Below, one piece after another: positions 16,829 through 24,726 of a stretch of DNA of 64,000 nt. The position numbers and the translations under genes are program-made. The stretch lies in NCBI GenBank assembly GCA_964397565.1, contig CAYNJC010000009.1, positions 1 through 64,000 of the forward strand, given 5' to 3'. The notes beneath the pieces are model-generated. The model saw only the letters and a program-made list of their open reading frames with translations. It was not told where the DNA came from and made no database searches. Position 1 is the first letter of the stretch; every line of letters begins with the position of its first letter. Source of the DNA: JAPLST01 sp964397565 (lineage in GTDB: Bacteria > Auribacterota > UBA3054 > JAPLST01).

Positions 16829-17104
16829 ATGCGATTCGAATGGGATCCAGACAAGGCGGCAGCGAATCTCAGAAAGCACGGTGTCTCGTTCTCCGACGCG
16901 GCAACGGTGTTTGGCGATCCGCTGTCCCACACTTTTTTCGATCCAGACCACTCAGCAACCGAGGAGCGTTGCATCACAATCGGCGTATCGCGTTCGGGGA
17001 TCCTGTTGGTCGTTGCCCATACGGAACACGGCGAGCGGGTGCGGATCATCAGCGCACGGAAACCAACACGCACGGAGCGAAACTATTATGAAGACAAGAA
17101 ATAG
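16829..17104 (+). CDS. brnT: BrnT family type II toxin (ribonuclease)
   Basis: BrnT is an RNase toxin of a type II toxin-antitoxin pair. The 91-residue protein has the family pattern: FEWDPDKAAANLRKHGVSF at the N-terminus, AATVFGDPL, the TEERCITIG strand, and the C-terminal RIISARKPTRTERNYYE segment. The start at 16829 gives the canonical MRFEWD beginning. It overlaps brnA by 17 bp, the usual coupling. Transcription probably starts at the degraded leader copy C about 100 bp upstream. In known systems BrnA represses the operon. Confidence 0.93.
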   Translation: MRFEWDPDKAAANLRKHGVSFSDAATVFGDPLSHTFFDPDHSATEERCITIGVSRSGILLVVAHTEHGERVRIISARKPTRTERNYYEDKK

Positions 17105-17309
17105 TACTCAGGACAAAGACACACTCCGCCCGGAATATGACTTCACGCAACTGAAGTCGCGCGGAAGGGGCAGATACGCCAAGCGCTACCGTGAAGGAAC
17201 GAATCTTGTCTTGCTTGCGTCAGATGTGGCGGATGTGTTTCCCGATGACGCATCGGTCAACGAGGCGTTGCGGACGTTGATGCGCGTGGGCCAGCTGCAC
17301 GCGCGATAA
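17088..17309 (+). CDS. brnA: BrnA family antitoxin
   Basis: 73 residues starting within the 3' end of brnT. The N-terminal part reads RPEYDFTQLKSRGRGRYAKR, the region that binds the toxin in BrnA; the C-terminal part FPDDASVNEALRTLMR is the ribbon-helix-helix-type DNA-binding end that lets the BrnTA complex repress its own promoter. Order toxin first, antitoxin second, and the overlap agree with the family. It is short compared with many BrnA proteins, but both halves are present. Confidence 0.9.
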   Translation: MKTRNSTQDKDTLRPEYDFTQLKSRGRGRYAKRYREGTNLVLLASDVADVFPDDASVNEALRTLMRVGQLHAR

Positions 17310-17329
17310 AGGAAAACGAACCACCGAAC

Positions 17330-17374
17330 CCGCAGGTGGAGGCGAACCCGCCTGGCGGGCCGCCTCACCTGCGG
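17330..17374. repeat. GC-rich hairpin between brnA and the GH36 gene
   Basis: Arms CCGCAGGTGGAGGCG and CGCCTCACCTGCGG pair with one bulged G; an inner CCCGCC/GGCGGG pair extends the stem. There is no T-run, so it is not a classical intrinsic terminator. It ends 10 bp before the AGGAG of the next gene. Confidence 0.6.
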
Positions 17375-17394
17375 CGACACGGCAGGAGCACGTG

Positions 17395-19527
17395 ATGGCA
17401 AAATGCATTCTATTGATTTGTGTGACAGCGATCGTTATCACCGCTCAATATTCTGAAGGGGCGACCAAAGAGGCAAAGCCGATGAGCCAGCTGCAACGAC
17501 AGGGAAATCCGATCATAGACATGATTGCCGCAGGTATTCCTTTCGGTTTCGTGTACGATGGAAATGATGCGGAGACGCTCCTGCCTCAGTGGGCCAAGCG
17601 CCAGGAGACAAAGCGACTCGACAACGGACGATCCCTTACCACTGCGAGTTGGACAGACAAGAAGACCGGCCTAACTGTTATCTGCGAGACAACCAGGTTT
17701 GAGGGGTTTCCCGCGGTTGAATGGCTCGTGCGGTTTCGCAATGACGGCGTGGCAACTACGCCGATCATTGAGAATGTCCAAGCCATGGATCTGTCGCTCG
17801 ATACGCCGCTTGCGGACGGCCGTTTTGTCGTTCACCAGTTGAACGGAGCGCCTTCCGATCCGTCTGATTTCGAACCCAAGACCGTAGCGCTTGCCCCTGG
17901 GACGAAGCATGTCATGGGCGGCGGCGGCGGGCGTTCCAGCAACAAGGATTTCCCTTTCTTCCGCGTGGACACCGGGACCGGCACACTAATCGTGGCCGTG
18001 GGCTGGTCCGGGCAGTGGAAGGCGACTCTGCAGTGCCGTCGCGGAGAGACGAAAGGAACGGAAGCCGTTGCGGTCGATCCAGCGCAGCCGGCAAACAAGG
18101 CCTCATCGAAGGAGACTGGCGGGTCACGCTCGATCCTGCATTTGACTGCCGGCCTGGAACTGACCCGTTTTCGTTTGAATCCCGGCGAAGGCGTTCGTGG
18201 GCCTCGCATGCTCGTGCTCTCCCACCAAGGCGACCCTGATCGGTCCTACGTCGTCTTCCGCCGCCTGATGCTCAAGCACTACGTCGCCCGTGCGCACGGG
18301 GCCAAGTCGATCAGCCAACAGCCCATCGCGGCCGCAGGCGGCAAGGGTGCCGTCGAACCGCAACCCCTCTTGTTCTGCAACACGTGCTTCACGCGCAAGG
18401 GCGGATGGCTGAACGAGTGTAATGAGAGCAACCAGATTTCACTGATTCGAGCCCTCGCGCCGCTGGGAGTGCAGGCGGTCATTACCGATGCCGGCTGGTT
18501 CAAAGGCGGTTGGCCCAACGGTGCCGGCAACTGGGAGTTCGACCCGCAAAAGTACCCCCGTGGCATTGGGCCGGTGGCGGCCGCCGCGAAGGAATGCGGC
18601 ATGACCTACGGTCTGTGGTTCGAGCCGGAGCGGGTCGTGGTAGCCACACCGATCGACCGCGAACACGCTCCGTGGGTGCTCCGCTCCAAGGTGGCGCATG
18701 ATCGACTGCTCAACTTCGGCGTGCCGGAAGCACGCCGGTTCTTCTTTGAAATTGTAGAACAGTATCTGAGACTCCCCGGGGTGGGAGTTTACCGCCAAGA
18801 CTTCAACATCGACCCGCTGCCCTTCTGGCGTGAGAATGACGAACCTGACCGCCAAGGTGTCCATGAGATGAAGTACATTGAGGATCTCTATGCCTTCTGG
18901 GACATGATCCGCGCCGCCCACCCGGACATCCTGATGGAAGAATGCGCCAGCGGCGGGCGGCGCGTTGATCTGGAAACCGTCATGCGGTTCCAGATCCACC
19001 AGAAGAGCGACTTCTGGTTCGACAACCTCGTGGATCAAGCCAGTCTCTACGCGCTTAGCCGATACTTGCCCAACGGCACTATCTCCGTCCCGCTAGATCG
19101 ACTCGACGACTACTCGTTCCACTCAGCTATGGCATCGTCCCTGATCACCGGTTGGATCGCCGACGACCCCCACTTCAACACCGCCCGCGCCAGGCAGATC
19201 ACCGACACCTATCGCTCTGTGCGTCACCTTCTGAACGCGGACTGGTACGGATTAACTCCATGGAGTCGCGACCTGGATCACTGGCTTGTCTCGCAGTATC
19301 ATCGTGACGACCTCGCTGAGGGAATGATCCTCGCCTTTCGCCGCGACAAGTGCGGACCCGCTGTGACCGTTCAACTCAAGGGCCTCACCCCCGAGAGCAA
19401 GTACGAAATCCGCTCAACCACTACGGGGCAGACGCGCCAGGCTACCGGAGCGGAGATGATGAATGGCCTGAAATTGGCGATCCCGCAGGCGCCAGGTTCA
19501 GATTTGATCGTTTATCGGAAGCTATGA
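17395..19527 (+). CDS. Secreted GH36-type alpha-galactosidase
   Basis: Hydrolyses terminal alpha-galactosides. The start at 17395 has AGGAG 6 bases upstream (an overlapping GTG at 17392 is the alternative). A signal peptide covers about residues 1-22 (MAKCILLICVTAIVITAQYS). The protein then shows the GH36/clan D layout: an N-terminal beta-sandwich, a TIM barrel with DAGWF, the GLWFEPERV motif, YRQDFN (likely nucleophile near D469; many GH36 enzymes have KWD here) and EECASGGRR, followed by a C-terminal beta domain. At 710 residues it matches the family. Substrate and exact acid/base residue are not certain. It is preceded by brnTA with no evident relation. Confidence 0.85.
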   Translation: MAKCILLICVTAIVITAQYSEGATKEAKPMSQLQRQGNPIIDMIAAGIPFGFVYDGNDAETLLPQWAKRQETKRLDNGRSLTTASWTDKKTGLTVICETTRFEGFPAVEWLVRFRNDGVATTPIIENVQAMDLSLDTPLADGRFVVHQLNGAPSDPSDFEPKTVALAPGTKHVMGGGGGRSSNKDFPFFRVDTGTGTLIVAVGWSGQWKATLQCRRGETKGTEAVAVDPAQPANKASSKETGGSRSILHLTAGLELTRFRLNPGEGVRGPRMLVLSHQGDPDRSYVVFRRLMLKHYVARAHGAKSISQQPIAAAGGKGAVEPQPLLFCNTCFTRKGGWLNECNESNQISLIRALAPLGVQAVITDAGWFKGGWPNGAGNWEFDPQKYPRGIGPVAAAAKECGMTYGLWFEPERVVVATPIDREHAPWVLRSKVAHDRLLNFGVPEARRFFFEIVEQYLRLPGVGVYRQDFNIDPLPFWRENDEPDRQGVHEMKYIEDLYAFWDMIRAAHPDILMEECASGGRRVDLETVMRFQIHQKSDFWFDNLVDQASLYALSRYLPNGTISVPLDRLDDYSFHSAMASSLITGWIADDPHFNTARARQITDTYRSVRHLLNADWYGLTPWSRDLDHWLVSQYHRDDLAEGMILAFRRDKCGPAVTVQLKGLTPESKYEIRSTTTGQTRQATGAEMMNGLKLAIPQAPGSDLIVYRKL

Positions 19528-19624
19528 GCAAAATGAAAAGGCCGTCGCACACGGTGCCGCACTTCACCGTCGCTCCGCGCCGGAACGTGAGCAGCCCCGT
19601 TCACCAAGAGAACATGTTTCAAGA

Positions 19625-19861
19625 ATGACGATGGAGCTTGAGCGCAATCTGGGAGAGCAACCCATCGCACGCGTCATGGCGGACAATGCGCTTGCGCCTC
19701 GCGATCTCGTTGCCATCTCAACGCAGCACCTCACGTTCAAAATGGTGTCTCGTGCGTGCAAGGGCCGAAGGTTAACCCCGAACATCAAATCCAAGATTCG
19801 CGAGGCAGTGAACACGGCAACGGCTAAGACGTACGCCATGGAAGACCTGTTCACCTACTAG
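19625..19861 (+). CDS. Small conserved-looking protein of unknown function
   Basis: 78 residues, helical, with the pattern LGEQPIARVMADNALAPRDL followed by VAISTQHLTFKMVSRACKGRRLTP and KIREAVNTATAKTYAMEDLF. The arrangement of two short helices and a basic RACKGRR stretch looks like a small DNA-binding helix-turn-helix-type protein, an inference only. There is no clear Shine-Dalgarno sequence; the ATG at 19631 is an alternative start. It lies between the GH36 gene and the hairpin copy at 20016. Confidence 0.5.
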   Translation: MTMELERNLGEQPIARVMADNALAPRDLVAISTQHLTFKMVSRACKGRRLTPNIKSKIREAVNTATAKTYAMEDLFTY

Positions 19862-20015
19862 TACAATTTTCGGCCATGGTTTTTCGCCTCTGCGCGTGAC
19901 ATACTCGGTATGCGGTGGCAGCGCAGCATGCCTGGCGCACGGCAGCCGGTGATCGGTAACCACCGGTATTCGGTGGTTAGTGGTAGCGGCAGTCAAGTAT
20001 TCGGCAATGCGGTTT

Positions 20016-20040
20016 GCAAACGACAAAACATGTCGTTTGC
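20016..20040. repeat. Hairpin family copy 3
   Basis: The most perfect copy: GCAAACGACA, loop AAACA, TGTCGTTTGC, a fully paired 10-bp stem. It lies in the intergenic space between the small plus-strand gene ending at 19861 and the convergent sulfur operon ending at 20124. Confidence 0.7.
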
Positions 20041-20123
20041 GGCACTGCAATAATTAGATATTCCGTGCGCAGCGCTTCTTCGTTACTTTCTTTTGCCGCA
20101 GCATACCTTGCCATCTTTGCCGG

Positions 20124-22145
20124 TCAGGGCCGCGCGGCGGGTTGCGCTGCATTGATCACGGGCAGCTCCCTGCGGGCGGCCCACTCAGCCCAGCCGCCGT
20201 CATACCAGCGCACATTGGGATACCCCAGCAACTGCTTCAACACGAAGAACGTCTGGCTGGCCTGATGTCCCGTGCGGCAGTGGACAATGACTTCCGTATT
20301 CTTCGCGGGGATGATCTGCCGGTAGGCCGCCGCTAGAACAGCGCGGGGCTGGAATGTGACGATCTGATTGGCATTGGTGACCACATCCTCCGTGAACGGG
20401 CGATTAATCGCGCCGGGGATATGGCCGGCCCGCGCTTCATCCGATTTCTTGCCGACGTAGAACTCGGCCGGGCGGACATCCAGGATCACGGTTCCAGGCT
20501 TGCCGATCCTGTCTGCCACGGCGCGATAGTCCACGGTGAAGACATCGGCATCCTGCCGCGGCGGGTATTGCGACGGCGTCACCACCGGCAGCGCGGCGTC
20601 CACTGGTCGGCCTTCCTGCGCCCATGTGGCGTAGCCGCCATTCAGCACGGCATAGTTCACATGGCCCAGCCGCTCGCACGCCATGCCGGCCATTGTGGCA
20701 TCCTGCAGCTTTTCGCCGGAGACAAGCACGACCGCATCGGCTGGTTGCACTCCCAGGAGCGAGAACTGGGCGGCAAGCAACGCCGGCGGCAGAAGCTCGG
20801 CCGGGACGCCGCTGACATTGCCGCGCAGGCTCTCCATATTGAGGTTGAGGGATCCCGGAATGTGCGCAGTACTGTAGTCCGGCTGGGGCCGCACATCGAT
20901 GATTTTGAGTTCCGGCGCACCCAGCCGGCCAGCCAGCCAATCTGTCCCGACCGTCTTCGGCATTGCTGCCGCTATATCCTTGGCAAGCGCGCCACGCGGT
21001 GTGCCGGTCGCGGCAGGCGTGGCAAAAAAAGCGCGCCACGCGTTAACACGGGCGGCGGCGGCCGGGCTGAGCGGTTCAGGCCGCAGCGAGACCGGCTTGA
21101 GGCAGCGATCGCGAAAGCCTTGCAAGCCGTCGGTCAAGAGATAGACATTGCCAAACCCTTGCCGCTGCAGTGAGTCGCGGGCCTGGGCCGGGTGCGTCAT
21201 GCCGTTTGAGTAGAGGACGATGAGGCCTTTGTTCTTATGCGTTTGCAGGACCTCGGTCAGTTGCGCCAGCGCCACGTTGATCGCCCCGCGGATATGGAAC
21301 GCATTGAACTCCGCGGCCGGGCGCACATCCACGATCACAAGGTCCGGCGCGCCGGCCATGATGCGATCTGCCAACTCCTCGGGCTCGAGGTGGTCCTGCG
21401 CGTTGTCGACGTACGCCATGAGTGCTTGTTCGTCAAAGGATGTGGCCGCGCTTGACCGTGAGGCACCGGTGGCGGCGGGGCCGAGGACAATCAATCCGGC
21501 CGCCAGGACGACCAGCGCCAGGCTGAACGCTTTGAGGAACGGCGAGCCCAAGTAGGGCGCACGGCCCGTGCGCGTTTTCTCGGCCCATTCCGCCAGCCAG
21601 AAAGCGCCGACGGCCATGAGCGTAAAAGCGAAGATGAAACTGTTGCGCGACATGCCCAGTGTAGTATAGGCCATCTGCGGGCCGCGGTCCCCTGCCGTAT
21701 AGAGTGCGCGGATCACGGGAAAGAGCTCGTTGAACAGGATGCTGCCGCCGATGGCGCCGAGCAGGAACACGAGCGCGTCGATCCGGCCCGCGGCAAGACC
21801 GGCTGCCGCGGTGCCAGGACACCAGGCACTCATGACGAAACCCACGCCAAACAGCAGCCCGCCCACGATCTGCGCGCCGTAGATGGTCGGCATGAGGAAC
21901 ACCTGATCCAGGTGGATCCATCCGAACGCGAGCAGGTAGGAGAGTCCCAGCATCGCCGTGATGAGCGCGGTGAACATCACCTTCACCACCGCCATGTCGG
22001 TAAAGTAGAAGACGCCGGCCAAGCGGCGCGAACTGCTGAAGCCGGCCCGTTCCAGCGCAAAGCCGAAGCCACAGCCGATCAGCAGCGCCAGAAAAAACGC
22101 GTGCGGAGTGCCCAGGGCATTGAGTCCATATAAGGTGTTAATCAT
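20124..22145 (-). CDS. YeeE/YedE-type membrane domain fused to three rhodanese domains
   Basis: Predicted 673-residue inner-membrane protein. Residues 1-230 form a YeeE/YedE (sulfur-compound transporter) half with several membrane helices and the SAWCPGTA cysteine motif that in TsuA-type proteins passes thiosulfate or persulfide. Three rhodanese domains follow. The first (active-site loop YSNGMTH) and second (VSGEKLQ) lack the catalytic Cys; the third keeps HCRTGHQAS and should be active. The start at 22145 has GGAGG upstream and overlaps the preceding gene by 8 bp (ATGATTAA). It is the last gene of a minus-strand operon. The likely role is importing sulfur and handing it to the rhodanese, but the true substrate is unknown. 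Confidence 0.8.
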   Translation of the reverse strand: MINTLYGLNALGTPHAFFLALLIGCGFGFALERAGFSSSRRLAGVFYFTDMAVVKVMFTALITAMLGLSYLLAFGWIHLDQVFLMPTIYGAQIVGGLLFGVGFVMSAWCPGTAAAGLAAGRIDALVFLLGAIGGSILFNELFPVIRALYTAGDRGPQMAYTTLGMSRNSFIFAFTLMAVGAFWLAEWAEKTRTGRAPYLGSPFLKAFSLALVVLAAGLIVLGPAATGASRSSAATSFDEQALMAYVDNAQDHLEPEELADRIMAGAPDLVIVDVRPAAEFNAFHIRGAINVALAQLTEVLQTHKNKGLIVLYSNGMTHPAQARDSLQRQGFGNVYLLTDGLQGFRDRCLKPVSLRPEPLSPAAAARVNAWRAFFATPAATGTPRGALAKDIAAAMPKTVGTDWLAGRLGAPELKIIDVRPQPDYSTAHIPGSLNLNMESLRGNVSGVPAELLPPALLAAQFSLLGVQPADAVVLVSGEKLQDATMAGMACERLGHVNYAVLNGGYATWAQEGRPVDAALPVVTPSQYPPRQDADVFTVDYRAVADRIGKPGTVILDVRPAEFYVGKKSDEARAGHIPGAINRPFTEDVVTNANQIVTFQPRAVLAAAYRQIIPAKNTEVIVHCRTGHQASQTFFVLKQLLGYPNVRWYDGGWAEWAARRELPVINAAQPAARP

Positions 22146-22659
22146 GCCATTGCCTCCGTACAAACCGGGCGGTGGCATAGCCACTGGCAAAAACGCAGAG
22201 CATGAACACCAAGCTGCCGGTGAGCAGCAGGGCGCCACCGCTGAGTGCCTGGCCGGAGGTGCAGCCCTGCGCCAAGCGGCTGGCGAATCCGACGATCAAT
22301 CCGCCGACCAGGGCATAGCCAAGGCGACGGCGCACGGACGCGGCAGCGCCGCGTTCCACCTGGATGCGCACGCGATGGGCCAGGAGCGCCGAGAACAGCG
22401 CCCCGACAAACGTACCGGCGAACATGAAGACAAGGTAGTAGTTGAGCGGCGTGGCACCCCAGTTCCCAAAATAGTCGCTTGCCCGCGTGTGCGGCGCCGA
22501 CACGCACATGGAGACTGCCGCGCCGATGCGCGCGATGCCGCTGGACGCGCCCAAACCGGCGCCGAGGATGACATAGGAGGCCAAGAGGACAAGCCCGAGC
22601 AGTATCCCCGCCAGATACGGATTGGCATAGGGCTTGGCCGTATGCGTGTCAATTTTCAT
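22138..22659 (-). CDS. YeeE/YedE family half-transporter (sulfur-compound transport)
   Basis: 173 residues with about four membrane helices and the RLAQGCTSGQALSGGALL motif of the YeeE/YedE family, the counterpart of the WCPGTA motif in the next gene. Full TsuA/YeeE proteins carry both halves in one chain; here they are two genes that overlap by 8 bp and probably assemble. It starts 3 bp after the metallo-beta-lactamase-rhodanese gene. The CSGQA/CPGTA pair suggests conserved cysteines relaying persulfide across the membrane, from established work on TsuA. Confidence 0.85.
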   Translation of the reverse strand: MKIDTHTAKPYANPYLAGILLGLVLLASYVILGAGLGASSGIARIGAAVSMCVSAPHTRASDYFGNWGATPLNYYLVFMFAGTFVGALFSALLAHRVRIQVERGAAASVRRRLGYALVGGLIVGFASRLAQGCTSGQALSGGALLLTGSLVFMLCVFASGYATARFVRRQWHD

Positions 22660-22662
22660 CGT

Positions 22663-24696
22663 TCAGCATCCTGCGCTTTTCTTTACGGGTGGTGCCGGTG
22701 TGGTCGGCGCCGGTGTGGCCGGGATCGGCGCGGGCGCCGACGGTCGCACGGCTGGCGTGGCGGCCGGCGCCCGCGCCGCCGGGAGCAAAGGCATTCCGGA
22801 CTCGTCCCAATAGGCTGCCAGCCCGCCCATCAGGACTTTGATTGGCCGCGCCGTTTTCTGCGCGAGGATGCCGCCCACCGCCATCGCCAATGAGCCGTCG
22901 CGGTCAACAATCACGAGCGGAACCACGCTGTCAGAATACGCCGGATTGGCGATCACAGCCGCGATATCCACGTTGAGCGAACCGGGCAGACTGAAGTCCG
23001 CATATTGCGCCGGCGGACGCACGTCCACGATCTCGAAGGTGCCGGGCAGATCCATCAGCATGCGTTTGAGATCCGCGGCGGCGATGCGATCGGGAAGCCT
23101 AATGGCCTGGGCCGGCGCGGCGGCCGCAGCATGTTCGGCGCCCGCGGCGCTCAGGATCGGCAAACCTGCGGCAAGCCAGGCTTCGCTGCCGCCTTCCATG
23201 TTACGCACATCCTTGAAGCCCATCTTGAGGAGCACTGATCCGCCCATGCTTGACCGATAGGCTGAGTTACACACTGTCAGAACCGGCATGGCGCCGGCCA
23301 GGCGCTTGCCGTCGTTGAATAATTTATTGACCGGGATGTTGAGCACCGTGCCGATCCGCAGGGCCATCCATTCGGTAGGGAGGCGCACGTCCACGATGAC
23401 GGGGGCCGTCCCGGCCTGCATCTGCTGATACAGAGCCTGGGGCTTGACGAGTTTCAGCGAGCCGAGGGGCAGCTTGGCCTGCTGCCACGCGTCCAGACCG
23501 CCCTGCAGGGCGCCCGCGGGCGTGTCATACCCGATGCGTTTCAAGCGGAAGGCCGCCTCGCGGACTTCGTCATCCGAACCGACGAGAATGAACGGCGCAC
23601 CCCAGGGAATCATGATGCCGGTCCACGTCTCGAAACGGCCGCGAATGCCAATGTTGATGGCGCCCTGCGGGTGCGCGGCGGCAAACGGCGCGGCGGCGCG
23701 CGTGTCAATGAGCCACGCCCCCTTCTGCGCCAGGGCGGCAACCTTGGCGGCGAGCAGCGCGGGCGGCGTCATGGTCTCCCAGTCCACGAGCGGCGGGCCG
23801 TCATGGTTCATTTTCGCATTGTGCTTGAAGTACTGCGGTGCGTCGGGCAGACCGTCAATGACGGCCATAACGTAGGAGGCCAGATCCTTGTGTTGCAGAT
23901 AGGTGTTCTCGCGCCGCTGTTCGCCGATCGTGGAGACCGGCTTGTCGCTCAAATGCGCGCCGCAGAGCGAACCGGCGCCATGCGCCGGGAAGATGCGCGT
24001 GTCGTCCGGCAGCGGGGACAGTTTGTCCTTCCACGTGGAATACCCCAGTTCGGCCAGGGCGGCCGCGCTCATGCCTTCGCCCATCAGGTCGGGCCGGCCG
24101 ACACTGCCAATGAACAGTGTATCGCCGGTAAAGGCCCACGCCGGCTTTTCCGCCGCAGCGGGCGTATAGACCAGCATGCAGGTGCCGTCGGGCGTGTGAC
24201 CGGGCGTCTTGATGACCACGCCACGCAGCGTGCCGAGCCGGACCGTGGCGTTGTCGGCCAGCGCGGTATGCGGATAACCGGCTTGCGTGTCCTCGTTGAT
24301 CAGGATCTCGGCGCCAGTGGCCTTGGCCAGTTCCGCATGTCCAGCCACGAAGTCGGCGTGTGAATGGGTCAGGTAGACTTTCGTGATCTTGAGCCCCAGC
24401 TCCTGCGCGTCTTTTAGGTAGCGGCTGATGTCCCGGGCAGGGTCCACGATCATCGCCTCGCCACCACTGCCAAGCAGGTACGAGTAGTGCGAGAGCACGG
24501 CCAGGTTATACTGCCGGAACACGAAGTCGGCGGTCTTCTGCTCTGTCTCCTTGACCAGTTGCACACTCGCCGCTTCGTCGCCGTGCGTGGCCGCTTCTGC
24601 GTCGCCAGCACGCGGTGATGCAGCCAACGTCCGCGTCACCAACACCCCCATGACAAGGGTTGTCAGGCCCATCCATTTCCCATAGTTGCCCGTCAT
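22663..24696 (-). CDS. Exported metallo-beta-lactamase (persulfide dioxygenase-like) with three rhodanese domains
   Basis: 677 residues with an N-terminal signal peptide (about 1-26). Residues 50-290 are a metallo-beta-lactamase domain with THSHADF, TPGHTPDG and FTGDTLFIG, closest in layout to ETHE1-like persulfide dioxygenases or glyoxalase II-type hydrolases. Three rhodanese domains follow; only the middle one has a catalytic Cys (CNSAYRSS), the outer two have LVGSDDE and VDRDGSL loops. The C-terminus is a Pro/Ala/Thr-rich linker ending KKSAGC, leaving a Cys as the last residue, which could serve as a sulfur carrier or be incidental. First gene of the operon with the two YeeE-like genes, pointing to periplasmic persulfide or thiosulfate handling. 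Confidence 0.8.
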   Translation of the reverse strand: MTGNYGKWMGLTTLVMGVLVTRTLAASPRAGDAEAATHGDEAASVQLVKETEQKTADFVFRQYNLAVLSHYSYLLGSGGEAMIVDPARDISRYLKDAQELGLKITKVYLTHSHADFVAGHAELAKATGAEILINEDTQAGYPHTALADNATVRLGTLRGVVIKTPGHTPDGTCMLVYTPAAAEKPAWAFTGDTLFIGSVGRPDLMGEGMSAAALAELGYSTWKDKLSPLPDDTRIFPAHGAGSLCGAHLSDKPVSTIGEQRRENTYLQHKDLASYVMAVIDGLPDAPQYFKHNAKMNHDGPPLVDWETMTPPALLAAKVAALAQKGAWLIDTRAAAPFAAAHPQGAINIGIRGRFETWTGIMIPWGAPFILVGSDDEVREAAFRLKRIGYDTPAGALQGGLDAWQQAKLPLGSLKLVKPQALYQQMQAGTAPVIVDVRLPTEWMALRIGTVLNIPVNKLFNDGKRLAGAMPVLTVCNSAYRSSMGGSVLLKMGFKDVRNMEGGSEAWLAAGLPILSAAGAEHAAAAAPAQAIRLPDRIAAADLKRMLMDLPGTFEIVDVRPPAQYADFSLPGSLNVDIAAVIANPAYSDSVVPLVIVDRDGSLAMAVGGILAQKTARPIKVLMGGLAAYWDESGMPLLPAARAPAATPAVRPSAPAPIPATPAPTTPAPPVKKSAGC

Positions 24697-24726
24697 ACTA
24701 TTTCGTCCTTTTTTGTTGATTGCACC

